Shown here: piece by piece, positions 18,716 through 27,872 of the stretch
Layout of the letters: every line of letters begins with the position of its first letter
How positions within the stretch are numbered: the stretch's first letter is position 1
Origin: Paludibacteraceae bacterium
Lineage (GTDB): Bacteria > Bacteroidota > Bacteroidia > Bacteroidales > Paludibacteraceae
Direction of reading: 5' to 3'
Assembly: GCA_024405875.1 (NCBI GenBank)
Contig: JAKSOA010000008.1
Span: 1-64,000, forward strand
Length of the DNA: 64,000 nucleotides
The notes under the pieces: model-generated
What the model was told of the DNA's origin: nothing
Databases searched by the model: none
The model's input: the letters and a program-made list of their open reading frames with translations, nothing else
Program-made: the position numbers and the translations under genes

Positions 18716-19591
18716 ATGAAATATATAGGAGCACACGTATCGGCGGCAGGCGGAGTTGAGAACGCGCCACTTAACGCAGTGGCGATAGGTGCCACCGCAT
18801 TCGCTTTTTTCACAAAAAACCAACGTCAGTGGTTCGCCCCGGCGTTAAGTGCAGAGAGCATTGAGGCATTCAAACGCAACTGTGAAGTGAGTGGTTTCAA
18901 ACCCTGCCAGATATTACCTCATGACAGTTACCTGATAAACTTAGGACACCCCACGGCAGAGGGGCTGGAGCAATCACGAGCCTCATTCACAGATGAGATG
19001 AGACGCTGTCAGGCATTAGGTCTTGACCGCCTCAACTTTCATCCTGGCAGCCACCTGAAAGAGATTACTGAGACTGAGTGCATTAAGCGCGTTTCAGAAT
19101 CAATAAACATAGCGCTCGACCGCACACAAGGCGTTACAGCCGTAATAGAGAATACCGCAGGTCAGGGTTCAAACATAGGCTACCGTTTTGAGCATATAGC
19201 GGAAATCATTGAAGGTGTTGAGGACAAGAGCCGTGTAGGTTTCTGCATAGACACCTGCCACGCATTTGCGGCAGGGTATGACTTGCGACCAAATGCTACG
19301 CAAAGCCTTTTTGAGGAAACAGGTTATAAGGCTGTAATAAATGCGGCAGAGAGCATCATAGGTCTTAAATATCTCAAAGGAATGCACCTAAATGACGCAA
19401 AGAAACCATTAGGCAGCCGCGTTGACCGACACGAGACGCTTGGCAACGGAGAGATAGGCATCGGGGCATTTGAAAAACTTATGAAAGACCCCCGCCTAGA
19501 CGGCATACCACTTATTCTAGAGACCCCCGATGAGAGCCGCTGGGCGGAAGAGATTGGTATTCTTAAAAGAATAGTGAAAAGTGAAAAGTGA
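18716..19591 (+). CDS. nfo: Deoxyribonuclease IV (AP endonuclease)
   Basis: Endonuclease IV cuts the phosphodiester 5' to abasic sites in base-excision repair. It is 291 residues, forming a TIM barrel with three zinc ions. The zinc ligands can be read in order: H69, H109, E145, D179, H182, H224, D237, H239 and E269. [13 protein letters not shown] is the usual N terminus. The last codons and the TGA stop lie inside a heptamer array, so the C-terminal VKSEK residues are repeat-encoded. It converges on lptB with only repeats between. Confidence 0.97.
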   Translation: MKYIGAHVSAAGGVENAPLNAVAIGATAFAFFTKNQRQWFAPALSAESIEAFKRNCEVSGFKPCQILPHDSYLINLGHPTAEGLEQSRASFTDEMRRCQALGLDRLNFHPGSHLKEITETECIKRVSESINIALDRTQGVTAVIENTAGQGSNIGYRFEHIAEIIEGVEDKSRVGFCIDTCHAFAAGYDLRPNATQSLFEETGYKAVINAAESIIGLKYLKGMHLNDAKKPLGSRVDRHETLGNGEIGIGAFEKLMKDPRLDGIPLILETPDESRWAEEIGILKRIVKSEK

Positions 19592-19607
19592 AAAAAGAAA
19601 AGTGGAA
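19573..19607. repeat. Period-7 tandem array (AGTGAAA)
   Basis: Three exact AGTGAAA units followed by two variants (AAAGAAA, AGTGGAA). The array begins in the last codons of nfo; its TGA stop (19589-19591) falls in the third unit. Confidence 0.85.
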
Positions 19608-19614
19608 AAAGATG

Positions 19615-19635
19615 TTAATTATTAATTATTAATTA
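19615..19635. repeat. Period-7 tandem array (TTAATTA)
   Basis: Three exact TTAATTA units end directly at the stop codon of the converging lptB gene (19636-19638). Confidence 0.85.
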
Positions 19636-20406
19636 TTATAACTCTTTGTTAATAAGTGAGTTCTTACGCTGAAGCACAAAATTAGAACCCAAATATTTCT
19701 CCTTAACCACAGGATTGACCGCCAACTCCTCAGCGGTGCCTTGGAACATAATCCTACCCTCAAACAGCATATAGGCACGGTCTGTTATACTTAGAGTCTC
19801 GTGCACATTATGGTCAGTAATCAAGATACCTATATTCTTGAATTTGAGTTTGAATACAATGGTCTGAATATCCTCAACGGCTATAGGGTCAACACCTGCG
19901 AAAGGCTCGTCAAGCATAATGAACTTTGGCTCTATGGCAAGGCACCTGGCAATCTCACAACGGCGGCGCTCACCGCCTGATAGTTGGTCTCCCAGACTTT
20001 TGCGTACCTTCTGAAGATGAAACTCCTCTATGAGAGACTCCAATTTCTCTTTTTGGTAATCCTTTGGAAAATCTGTCATCTGAAGCACACCCATAATATT
20101 ATCCTCCACGCTCAGATGACGGAACACAGAAGCCTCCTGGGCAAGATATCCTATCCCGGCCCTTGCACGCTTATATACAGGTTCATTTGATATGTCACGC
20201 TCATCAAGGAAAATCTTTCCTGCGTTAGGTTTCACCAAACCCGTGGTCATATAGAAAGATGTGGTCTTACCCGCTCCGTTTGGTCCTAAAAGCCCTACTA
20301 TCTCCCCTTGAGAGACATTAAACGAGACATCATTGACCACAGTACGCTTACCATACTGCTTTACCAGATGCTCGGCACGCAAAACCATTCTACCCTCTTC
20401 AGCCAT
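19636..20406 (-). CDS. lptB: LPS export ABC transporter ATP-binding protein LptB
   Basis: Cytoplasmic ATPase that powers LPS extraction by LptF/LptG. It is 256 residues. Walker [10 protein letters not shown] is at 41-49, the LptB-specific [17 protein letters not shown] at 85-101, the ABC signature LSGGE at 142-146, Walker [14 protein letters not shown] at 162-174 and the H-loop in ITDHNVHE. The C-terminal tail (about 240-256) is short and polar. The annotated ATG is the first; M7 is also possible. It precedes the converging nfo gene and follows a GDP-mannose precursor gene, both consistent with envelope polysaccharide synthesis. Confidence 0.95.
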   Translation of the reverse strand: MAEEGRMVLRAEHLVKQYGKRTVVNDVSFNVSQGEIVGLLGPNGAGKTTSFYMTTGLVKPNAGKIFLDERDISNEPVYKRARAGIGYLAQEASVFRHLSVEDNIMGVLQMTDFPKDYQKEKLESLIEEFHLQKVRKSLGDQLSGGERRRCEIARCLAIEPKFIMLDEPFAGVDPIAVEDIQTIVFKLKFKNIGILITDHNVHETLSITDRAYMLFEGRIMFQGTAEELAVNPVVKEKYLGSNFVLQRKNSLINKEL

Positions 20407-20412
20407 ATCTAA

Positions 20413-21495
20413 TTAAATATAATCCTTGTTATCTTCCAGCATTGCTACATCATTAACAAACTGACGAATGCTCTGCTCGTCCTCTTTCCTGCATATAAGT
20501 AGTGATTTGTCCGCCTCCACCACTATATAGCCCTCCAGACCTTGCAGAACGGCGAGTTTGCCTTTAGGCAGGCAAATTATGTTGTCTTTACAGCCGTATG
20601 TCAGAGTCTTACAGTTAAGAGACACATTGCCATCGGGGTCTTTTGCTGACATATCATAAAGAGAGCCCCAAGTACCAAGGTCAGACCATCCGAAATCACC
20701 GCACAGAACATAGACATTCTGAGCCTTCTCCATAACTCCGTAGTCAATTGATATATTCTGACAGGCGGGGAAACACTCATCAATGTACGCCTGCTCAGCA
20801 TCTGTGCCCATAAGCAATGAGCCCTCCTCAAACTTTGCGGAGATATCAGGAAGCAGTTTCCTGAAAGCACTCTTTATAGTCTTTACGCTCCATAGAAAAA
20901 CACCTGAGTTCCAGTAAAACTCACCACTATCCATAAAGACCTTAGCCATCTCAAGATTAGGCTTTTCTGTAAAAGTCTTGACCTTGTATATATTCTCCTC
21001 GGTCATCTTGCTTGCCTGTATGTAGCCATACCCCGTTTCCGGGCGGTTAGGCGTTATACCAAGAGTAAGCATATTACTATTACCTGAAACAAATTCCAAC
21101 CCTCTTGAAATGGCATTTAGGAACTCATCTTCTTTGGTTATAAGATGGTCTGACGGAGCCACCACCATAACCGCATCGGGGTTTTGGGAGTAGATACGCT
21201 CAGCGGCGTATGCTATGCAAGGTGCGGTATTACGCCTCGCCGGCTCAAGCAGCACCTGTTTTTTGTTAAGCAACGGCAATTGCTCAAGAATTATATCAAG
21301 GTACGCCTTGTTACTTACAATAAGAATATTCTCAGGCGGGACAATCTTTGAGAAACGGTCAAAAGTCATCTGAAGCAGAGACCTGCCGGTGCCAAAAAAG
21401 TCAAGGAATTGTTTAGGACGGCTGTTACGGCTGTATGGCCAGAAACGGCTTCCTATGCCGCCAGCCATTATAACGCAATACTTGTTGTTTTTCAT
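20413..21495 (-). CDS. Mannose-1-phosphate guanylyltransferase
   Basis: Makes GDP-mannose from GTP and mannose-1-phosphate for glycan synthesis. It is 360 residues with the nucleotidyltransferase signature AGGIGSRFWPYSR at 11-23 and PKQFL at 27-31, then APSDHLI and a C-terminal left-handed-helix region. It is the short form without the phosphomannose isomerase domain found in bifunctional ManC. The stop is 6 bases from the lptB start, so the two are probably co-transcribed from the promoter at 21532-21561. Confidence 0.93.
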   Translation of the reverse strand: MKNNKYCVIMAGGIGSRFWPYSRNSRPKQFLDFFGTGRSLLQMTFDRFSKIVPPENILIVSNKAYLDIILEQLPLLNKKQVLLEPARRNTAPCIAYAAERIYSQNPDAVMVVAPSDHLITKEDEFLNAISRGLEFVSGNSNMLTLGITPNRPETGYGYIQASKMTEENIYKVKTFTEKPNLEMAKVFMDSGEFYWNSGVFLWSVKTIKSAFRKLLPDISAKFEEGSLLMGTDAEQAYIDECFPACQNISIDYGVMEKAQNVYVLCGDFGWSDLGTWGSLYDMSAKDPDGNVSLNCKTLTYGCKDNIICLPKGKLAVLQGLEGYIVVEADKSLLICRKEDEQSIRQFVNDVAMLEDNKDYI

Positions 21496-21531
21496 AAATC
21501 AAATGGTTAAACTTTACCACTATATTAAATG

Positions 21532-21561
21532 CAAAAGTAATAAAATTATTGTGCCATACAA
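21532..21561 (-). promoter_or_regulatory. Promoter of the guanylyltransferase-lptB unit
   Basis: Minus-strand TACTTTTG (21532-21539) with TTG (21559-21561) 19 bases upstream. It overlaps the divergent tRNA-Leu promoter. Confidence 0.8.
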
Positions 21562-21579
21562 AAATTATTATTACCTTTG
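21549..21579 (+). promoter_or_regulatory. Promoter of tRNA-Leu
   Basis: TTG at 21549-21551 and TACCTTTG at 21572-21579, spaced by 20 bases. The -33 parts of this and the divergent promoter interleave. Confidence 0.85.
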
Positions 21580-21605
21580 CCACGCTTTTACAAAGAAAGC
21601 ACACC

Positions 21606-21689
21606 GCCCGGATGGCGGAATTGGTAGACGCGCTGGTCTCAAACACCAGTGGATTCACTTCCATACCGGTTCGATCCCGGTTCCGGGCA
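21606..21689 (+). tRNA. tRNA-Leu (anticodon CAA)
   Basis: An 84-base cloverleaf with a long variable arm. The acceptor arm is GCCCGGA/TCCGGGC. The anticodon stem CTGGT/ACCAG closes a loop CTCAAAC, giving anticodon CAA, which reads UUG. The T arm has loop TTCGATC. The 3' CCA is not encoded. Confidence 0.95.
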
Positions 21690-21697
21690 CAAAGAGA

Positions 21698-21720
21698 GCT
21701 GACGTTTTGTCAGCCTTATT
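21698..21720 (+). terminator. Terminator after tRNA-Leu
   Basis: Hairpin GCTGAC - GTTTT - GTCAGC (21698-21714) followed by CTTATT, 8 bases after the tRNA. Confidence 0.7.
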
Positions 21721-21739
21721 TGTATAATAATAGATTATA

Positions 21740-21835
21740 ATGAGGAATATCATTACTACATTTACTTTAGTTTTTTTAAGTACAGTGCCGTTATTCGCCC
21801 AACTAGCGGGAATGGTTGACGGCTCAGGTTTGTAG
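21740..21835 (+). CDS. Possible 31-residue leader or remnant ORF upstream of cstA
   Basis: ATG at 21740 to TAG at 21833 encodes 31 residues. The first 21 look like a signal peptide ending in a typical cleavage site (FLSTVPLFAQ); the last ten read LAGMVDGSGL. It stops 10 bases before the cstA ATG. It could be a leader peptide coupled to cstA, or the surviving start of a lost secreted protein. I do not recognise it, and coding status is uncertain. Confidence 0.35.
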   Translation: MRNIITTFTLVFLSTVPLFAQLAGMVDGSGL

Positions 21836-21845
21836 AATTAGTTTT

Positions 21846-23264
21846 ATGGTAACATTTACAGTTTCTTTGGTTTGTTTGGTTTTAGGATATTTGTTTTACG
21901 GCAAATTTCTGTCCAAACTGATAAGACCTGAAGTTGAGAAACCAACTCCAGCCGTAGCACACCCTGACGGTGTGGATTATGTGCCGCTGCCTAAATGGAA
22001 GGCTTATACTATTCAGTTCCTTAATATTGCAGGTACGGGTCCTATTTTCGGTGCCATAATGGGTGCAAAGTTTGGTGTCTCCGCCTATGTATGGATTGTG
22101 GTGGGCTGTATTTTCATAGGTGCTATGCATGACTACATTTCAGGAATGCTCTCACTACGTAATGACGGTATGAGCCTGCCTGATATAATAGGCAAGTATT
22201 TAGGCAATATAGCAAGAATAAGCACAATGTCTTTCATAGTGGTTATGATGTTTTTTGTGGGAGTGTTCTTTGTGTTCGCCCCTGCGAATCTTCTGAAAGG
22301 TATCTTCCCCGATACTAACATAATGGCGTGGATATACGGTATATTCGCCTACTATATACTATCCACATTGGTTCCTATTGACAAACTTATAGGTAAATTA
22401 TACCCTATATTCGCACTTGCGTTGCTGTTTATGGCTGTAGGTATTTTAGTTATGCTTTATGTAAAGCATCCTGCAATACCGGAGATTTATGATGGCTTTA
22501 AGAGTTTTAATCCAGGTAAGCCACTCTTCCCGTTGCTGTTTGTTACAATATCATGTGGTGCGGTCTCCGGTTTCCACGCAACACAATCACCGCTGATGGC
22601 AAGATGTCTTACAAGTGAAAAACAAGGCAGGACTGTCTTTTATGGCTCTATGATCACAGAGGGTGTCATTGCCCTTATTTGGGCTGCCGCCGCAAACGCA
22701 TTCTATATGGAGCACGGATATGACTCCACGGAGAGTGCCGCCGCCATAGTCAATTTTGTGGCACAGGACTGGTTAGGCAGAATAGGTGCCATATTTGCAA
22801 TTTTAGGTATAGTTGTATGTCCAATATCCTCTGGTGATACGGCGTTCCGTTCTATACGTCTTATGGTGGCTGATGTACTGCACTTGGAACAAAAACCAAT
22901 TCAGAACCGTCTTACTATATGTATTCCTCTTTTCATAGCCGCTTTTGTGGTTCTGCTTATGAATATGAACGGAGTGGAGGCGTTTGAAATTATGTGGAGA
23001 TATGTATCGTGGGCTACACAGCAACTTGCAACTATAACACTTTGGGCTATAACCGTATATCTTTACAGGACAAAAGGGGCTTGGCACTATATAGCTTTAA
23101 TACCTGCAATGTTTATGACAATGGTTGCCATCTCATATTTCATAGTGGCACCTGAGTGTCTGGGACTTATGCAGTACTATAACTTTGCGTTATGCTTTGC
23201 AGCCGCCGTTACCATAGCGTTGTATGTTTTGTTCTTAAAAAAAGAGAGATTATCTCATTTGTGA
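21846..23264 (+). CDS. cstA: Carbon starvation protein CstA family transporter
   Basis: Polytopic inner-membrane protein of 472 residues in the CstA family, whose studied members import peptides or pyruvate. The ATG at 21846 is preferred over an upstream TTG at 21816 because it starts directly with a membrane segment. Family motifs visible are LNIAGTGPIFGAIMGAKFG (about 59-77), IFIGAMHDYISGMLSLRNDG, a second-half SGFHATQSPLMARCL and ISSGDTAFRSIRL. It has many hydrophobic helices. It is the shorter form of the family, common in Bacteroidetes. The substrate cannot be decided here. Confidence 0.9.
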   Translation: MVTFTVSLVCLVLGYLFYGKFLSKLIRPEVEKPTPAVAHPDGVDYVPLPKWKAYTIQFLNIAGTGPIFGAIMGAKFGVSAYVWIVVGCIFIGAMHDYISGMLSLRNDGMSLPDIIGKYLGNIARISTMSFIVVMMFFVGVFFVFAPANLLKGIFPDTNIMAWIYGIFAYYILSTLVPIDKLIGKLYPIFALALLFMAVGILVMLYVKHPAIPEIYDGFKSFNPGKPLFPLLFVTISCGAVSGFHATQSPLMARCLTSEKQGRTVFYGSMITEGVIALIWAAAANAFYMEHGYDSTESAAAIVNFVAQDWLGRIGAIFAILGIVVCPISSGDTAFRSIRLMVADVLHLEQKPIQNRLTICIPLFIAAFVVLLMNMNGVEAFEIMWRYVSWATQQLATITLWAITVYLYRTKGAWHYIALIPAMFMTMVAISYFIVAPECLGLMQYYNFALCFAAAVTIALYVLFLKKERLSHL

Positions 23265-23274
23265 AAAAATTTTA

Positions 23275-23282
23275 TACATTTG
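23275..23282 (+). promoter_or_regulatory. -7 box for the amidohydrolase gene
   Basis: TACATTTG lies 17 bases before the ATG at 23299. No well-spaced TTG is seen. Confidence 0.5.
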
Positions 23283-23298
23283 CATAAAAATTCAGACT

Positions 23299-25137
23299 AT
23301 GATAAAACAAATAACAAAAATATTTTTTATGCTGATGGCTGTAGCCGTCAGTGTCTTGACCGGTTGCAAACCAAGAACAGAACCTCAGCCACAGGAGAGT
23401 GAGGATATCATTGTTTACGGCGATATTTACACCGCCGAGATAGATTCCACCAAAGCCCCTGGTTCGCCTGAATACTATAAAATGGCAAAGGCAATGGTCA
23501 TCAAGGACGGCAAGTTCATATATGTGGGAACAGTAGAGGAGGCGGAGAAGTTGAAAACTGACAACTGCCGTATCATTGACCGGAGGAATAGTGACGGCAT
23601 TATTATTCCGGGTATGACAGACGGTCACGCCCACTATCTGCTGAAATACGTTAATGAGCAAATGAAGGAGAGTACCCTCCAGTTTGATGAACTACAGAAT
23701 TATGAACAGGTTATTGCTCAGGTGCGGAATTTTGTGGAGAATGCTAAAAAAGAGGGCAGACAATTAGACTATGTCTATGGTGAAGGATATGACCCGATTA
23801 AGATGGAAAAAGAGGGTAAAGACCAACGTCATAGAAAAGACTTGGATGCCATAACCACTGACATTCCTATTTACCTTACCGGTTATGACCACCATAGCAC
23901 GCTTGTGAATACCCGTTGTATGATAAATGCGGGCATCTTAGATAAGGACGGAAAAGAAAAACGCACACACGTGGCGGGTGGATTTATGTATAGAGACGAC
24001 AAGAACGAACTGAACGGCGTGTTTGCGGAGCGTGCAATATCTCTGCTTCAGGGACCGGGTCTTAACAACAAGATGCACCCTACCGCCGCTCAAGTCTCAA
24101 ATGGTATCGGCAAAATGCAGGATTACCTGCTGTCAGTGGGCATCACCAATATCATTGAGGGGTGGGCGAACAATTACGGTGCCGATGATGTTTCCCTGTT
24201 TCAGGCGTTGACCGCACTTGACGCCAGTAACAATTTGCACCTGAATGTCTCTCTTACATACGAGATTGAGCCGTGGTATAATGACAATGACCCATTCTGT
24301 TATGTGCAGAAAGCGGCACTTGTACAGCAAAACTACCAATCAAAGCACGTTCACCCTGACTACATAAAACTATTTATGGACGGATGTGTGGAGATGGGCA
24401 CCGGATTTCTAGTAGGTAAATATAACGGTGAAGGTGTAAAGGATAGTATATTCTCCGGTCACGGCACCGCACTATGGAGTCAGGAAGCCACTGATAGAAT
24501 TGTTAGGTCCGCTAATGACGCTAATCTTTCTGTACATACCCACGCTATGGGAGACGGAGCCGTTCACCGCTGTGTGCTGGCTTACAGTACCAATGGCAAA
24601 AAGGAGATGAGAAACAGTATATGCCACCTGCGTAATGTAATTGCTGAAGATTATGCTTTAATAAAGCAAAACGATATTGCGGTTTCTTCCAATATGAACT
24701 GGCATTGCTTTACGGAATCGGCTACCAAGAGATTTGCAGAAACTATGCCTGCCCCGTATGATACTAAGGCATATCCTATGAAGTCATTCTTTGATAACGG
24801 CATCTTAGTCAGTCAGTGTACTGATACTCCTGCTGATAATGGTATCAATTACCCTTTCTATTGTATGCAGGTTGCCCTAACCGGTGCGTATGAGCCAAGT
24901 TCATACACTTGGGATAAGGATGAACTCATTAACCGTTACCAATTCCTGCAAGCCGCAACCTACAACGGTGCTTGGGAGTTACGTTTGGAGAAGGAGCGTG
25001 GCAGTATAAAGGAGGGCAAATATGCGGATTTTGTAATATTAGACAAGAATATACTGACCTGTGATGTGCAAACGCTTAGGAATGTTCAAGTTCTCTACAC
25101 ATTCTTTGAAGGCAATGAGGTTTATCCTCTAAAATAG
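23299..25137 (+). CDS. YtcJ-like amidohydrolase lipoprotein
   Basis: Metal-dependent hydrolase of the amidohydrolase superfamily (Amidohydro_3/YtcJ type), 612 residues. It begins with a lipoprotein signal peptide whose lipobox cysteine is C23 (VLTGC). The metal-binding HAH is at 110-112 after IIPGMTDG. Later histidines in THAMGDGAVHR and the C-terminal CTDTPADN segment, plus a final KYADFVILDKN strand typical of the composite beta-domain, complete the fold. Family members act on N-acyl amides or similar small substrates; the real substrate is unknown. Lipidation suggests periplasmic or surface location. The antiporter gene follows after 8 bases, so they are likely co-transcribed. Confidence 0.85.
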   Translation: MIKQITKIFFMLMAVAVSVLTGCKPRTEPQPQESEDIIVYGDIYTAEIDSTKAPGSPEYYKMAKAMVIKDGKFIYVGTVEEAEKLKTDNCRIIDRRNSDGIIIPGMTDGHAHYLLKYVNEQMKESTLQFDELQNYEQVIAQVRNFVENAKKEGRQLDYVYGEGYDPIKMEKEGKDQRHRKDLDAITTDIPIYLTGYDHHSTLVNTRCMINAGILDKDGKEKRTHVAGGFMYRDDKNELNGVFAERAISLLQGPGLNNKMHPTAAQVSNGIGKMQDYLLSVGITNIIEGWANNYGADDVSLFQALTALDASNNLHLNVSLTYEIEPWYNDNDPFCYVQKAALVQQNYQSKHVHPDYIKLFMDGCVEMGTGFLVGKYNGEGVKDSIFSGHGTALWSQEATDRIVRSANDANLSVHTHAMGDGAVHRCVLAYSTNGKKEMRNSICHLRNVIAEDYALIKQNDIAVSSNMNWHCFTESATKRFAETMPAPYDTKAYPMKSFFDNGILVSQCTDTPADNGINYPFYCMQVALTGAYEPSSYTWDKDELINRYQFLQAATYNGAWELRLEKERGSIKEGKYADFVILDKNILTCDVQTLRNVQVLYTFFEGNEVYPLK

Positions 25138-25145
25138 AAGACATT

Positions 25146-26450
25146 ATGGAAAGATTAACTAAACAGGAACATTTGAATGGGTTGTTGGCTCTCAGTCCTG
25201 TATTATTGTTTGAGATTCTGTTTTTCGGTTTTATGTGGATGAGCGGAGAGTTTAGCGATGTCCCCGTTCTGCTATGTTTTGTACTTTCTTCAATGTATGC
25301 GATGCTCCTTATGCGTCGCTTGCCCATTGATGAGCGTATCAATGTCTTTGCTGCTGAAATGGGACGAAACGATATTATTCAGGTCATCCTTATCCTTGTC
25401 TTTGCAGGTGGTTTTGCATCGCTGACGGAGAAAGCCGGTTGCTTGGATGCCGCCATTCAGTTCTCATTGTCAGTATTCCCCGCACGTTTTGTTTTTGTAA
25501 GTATTTTTGTGGCGACCTGTGTACTTAGTTTCAGTATCGGCTCCGCTATGGGCTGTGTTGTAGCCATTGCACCTATTGCCGTTCCGCTGGCTCGTATGTA
25601 CGGATTGGACGAAGCCATATTGTCAGCAGCGGTTGTAGGCGGTTCTATGTTTGGAGATAACCTGAGTATTATATCTGATACCTCCATTGCCGCCAGCCGT
25701 TATACTGGTTGCACCCCAAAAGATAAATTCCAACATAACTGGCCCGTAGCCGTACCAGCGGCAATAATAACTGCTCTCATCTATCTGCTTATTGGGTTGA
25801 ATGTTACTGGGGCTGAAACTGTAGCCAAACCGTTTGATTGGGTTATGCTTATGCCGTATGCGGTTGTTATTGTAACGGCTATATGCGGTTTGAATGTGTT
25901 GCTGGTACTGCTGTTAGGTGCATTAGTGGCTTTGGGAATAGGGTGCTGGCAAGGTGCTTTCACTGCCACTATTGGAACACGGATATGGTCTGACGGTCTT
26001 ACCAGTTCCGGAGGTTTCTGCCTGTTTATTCTTATGGCGGCGGGACTGGTTGCTATTATCCAACGAATCGGCGGTATCTCGTATGTATCGCGTCTCATAG
26101 AGCAGGAGGTTCACTCCCGTAAAGGTGCCAATATTGCCACTGCAATTGCTTCAGGTTTATTGACATCAGGTATAGCGGTGAATACTGTAGCCATCATTGC
26201 CACTTCCAGTATAGGTGTGCGTTTTGCTGATAAGTATGGCATCTCCCGTGGTAAGATTGCATCTATCCTTGATATGTCGTCTTGTTGTGTTCAAGGAATT
26301 CTTCCATACGGTATGCATCTTATTGCGGTTGCCGCATTGGCGAGCATCAATCCATTGAGAATAATACCGTGGATGCTATATCCGTTCATTCTCTTTATTG
26401 GTGTTATTATCTACTGCTTCCTTCCGGAGAGAAAAGCAAAGGTCAGATAA
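25146..26450 (+). CDS. NhaC-type Na+/H+ antiporter family protein
   Basis: Integral membrane protein of 434 residues with about eleven hydrophobic segments. Sequence patterns such as SIGSAMGCVVAIAPIAVPLA, GGSMFGDNLSIISDTSIAAS and a second SGIAVNTVAIIATSSIGVRFADKYG repeat the internal duplication of NhaC-like transporters. It probably exchanges sodium or an organic cation for protons. Its tight linkage to the amidohydrolase upstream raises the possibility that it moves a substrate or product of that enzyme. It converges on the next gene with a gap of 6 bases. Confidence 0.82.
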   Translation: MERLTKQEHLNGLLALSPVLLFEILFFGFMWMSGEFSDVPVLLCFVLSSMYAMLLMRRLPIDERINVFAAEMGRNDIIQVILILVFAGGFASLTEKAGCLDAAIQFSLSVFPARFVFVSIFVATCVLSFSIGSAMGCVVAIAPIAVPLARMYGLDEAILSAAVVGGSMFGDNLSIISDTSIAASRYTGCTPKDKFQHNWPVAVPAAIITALIYLLIGLNVTGAETVAKPFDWVMLMPYAVVIVTAICGLNVLLVLLLGALVALGIGCWQGAFTATIGTRIWSDGLTSSGGFCLFILMAAGLVAIIQRIGGISYVSRLIEQEVHSRKGANIATAIASGLLTSGIAVNTVAIIATSSIGVRFADKYGISRGKIASILDMSSCCVQGILPYGMHLIAVAALASINPLRIIPWMLYPFILFIGVIIYCFLPERKAKVR

Positions 26451-26456
26451 CTCTAA

Positions 26457-27800
26457 TCACCACGCATACTGGAACATTGCAAGCACACGGTGGTTCCCTA
26501 CCCAATGAAGGTTCTGTGTGGCAACGCCGTAGTTATTGATGTCTGTTCCATACTGTGCGGCGGTGTAGTGGTATTCAACGCCGAACAAGAAGTTTCCAAG
26601 ATGCACTTTAAATGAGGGAATTATACGCCAGGCTTGTGTAAGTCCCGGAGAGCAATTCGGATTTACATACAGGTGCTCAGTGTCAACCAGAGGGTCTATA
26701 GTGCCGAAATTCTTGAAATAACCTCCAAAAACAGAGCCTATATATTTATTTCCGTACTGAACATACGCCCAAGTTGAACTGCTCTGCATTGGAGTATATT
26801 GCCAACTACCATCGGGGTTTATTTTAGAGACTCCGTAACCACTCATAAGATTTATATGCTCCCCTGCCTGTCCGTATGCCGTTTTAGCACTGACAACCAA
26901 ATCCTTATATCTGTATTCAAGGAACAGATACGGGACAAAAGTGGTTATGCGGTCTTTAACAATCACTTCCACGCCCTTTTCATCAAGACCTGTCTTGCGT
27001 GGTCTGATACTCAGCACATTAAGCCCCGCACGCCCCACAAAACCCTTATGCGAGTATGTGAATGCCATAAACGCCTCAGGAGTAAGAGAGTTCATCTGAT
27101 ACTCACGTGATACCCCGTTAGGTCCTGTTGAAGAGTATTGGAATTGAGCCAGCAATGAACCGGTCAGTGTGAACCTCTTGTCAAATGTGGCGTCAAATGT
27201 TATCTGCGGAGAGCGGTTTGAGAGGTCAAACGGTGAGCCTGTCTCAAAACTCATTATATCTGCATAACCTGTTGATATAGGGTGCCAAGTCTGCCCCATA
27301 AGCAGTTGCAGGTCTGCTTTTTTGCCACCTGCTATAGGTTGCTCCAACCACGACATTGTGAAGTAGGCGTGACGCAGCCTCAACGCTACTGCGGCTGTAC
27401 CCGCCACTGAGAATGCGAAATCAGCCTCAATCTTTGCCGCAAAATGGGTTTGTTTATATCTGTAGCCTGTGACAAAGAGCCCCAATCGTGTGACAATACA
27501 GAGATAACGGAATTCAGGAGTGGCGTTCAAATCCTGCCCGTATTCATTTGGTTTAATATCCTTTGGCACAAAATAATAGAGTCCCTGTATGGGTGCGAAT
27601 CCCTGACGGCTATCGTATGTCAGATAGTCACGCACAAATCCATAAAACTTGAAATGGGCGTTCCACTCCTCTCTGATACGCTCTCTTTTGGCGGCTTTTT
27701 GAGCGGCCTTTATACTATCATTGACAGCCTCCTCTGACGCAGAAACAAACAAAGAGCCTCCAAAGACAAGGCACAACAGAAGTAACAGTCTAAATCTCAT
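26457..27800 (-). CDS. Outer-membrane porin-like beta-barrel (DcaP-like)
   Basis: Protein of 447 residues with a signal peptide (about 1-21), a short charged segment rich in K, A and E (about 25-45) that could be a periplasmic coiled coil, and then a beta-rich body beginning FKFYGFVRDYLTYDSR and ending in FQYAW, an outer-membrane terminal signature. The pattern matches Bacteroidetes porins related to the DcaP trimeric channels, in which a coiled-coil start precedes the barrel. I am fairly sure it is a barrel and less sure of the family. It has its own promoter at 27821, overlapping the divergent lipid kinase promoter. Confidence 0.6.
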   Translation of the reverse strand: MRFRLLLLLCLVFGGSLFVSASEEAVNDSIKAAQKAAKRERIREEWNAHFKFYGFVRDYLTYDSRQGFAPIQGLYYFVPKDIKPNEYGQDLNATPEFRYLCIVTRLGLFVTGYRYKQTHFAAKIEADFAFSVAGTAAVALRLRHAYFTMSWLEQPIAGGKKADLQLLMGQTWHPISTGYADIMSFETGSPFDLSNRSPQITFDATFDKRFTLTGSLLAQFQYSSTGPNGVSREYQMNSLTPEAFMAFTYSHKGFVGRAGLNVLSIRPRKTGLDEKGVEVIVKDRITTFVPYLFLEYRYKDLVVSAKTAYGQAGEHINLMSGYGVSKINPDGSWQYTPMQSSSTWAYVQYGNKYIGSVFGGYFKNFGTIDPLVDTEHLYVNPNCSPGLTQAWRIIPSFKVHLGNFLFGVEYHYTAAQYGTDINNYGVATQNLHWVGNHRVLAMFQYAW

Positions 27801-27817
27801 ACGTTTATAAATTTGAG

Positions 27818-27848
27818 TTGCAAAGTTATAAAAAATTGAGTAATTTTG
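27818..27848 (+). promoter_or_regulatory. Promoter of the lipid kinase gene
   Basis: TTG at 27818-27820 and TAATTTTG at 27841-27848, spaced by 20 bases. A TTG codon inside the -7 box (27846) is therefore not the start of translation. Confidence 0.8.
27821..27828 (-). promoter_or_regulatory. -7 box of the porin-like gene
   Basis: Minus-strand TAACTTTG, 21 bases before the ATG, lying within the spacer of the divergent promoter. RNA polymerase could not occupy both at once. Confidence 0.65.
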
Positions 27849-27872
27849 AAACTTGTTTTTGAGTCAGAAAAT

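Noticed and set aside
21389-21740. Open frames across the tRNA-Leu region on both strands
   Set aside because: They run through the tRNA and its promoters, and their translations include tRNA sequence.
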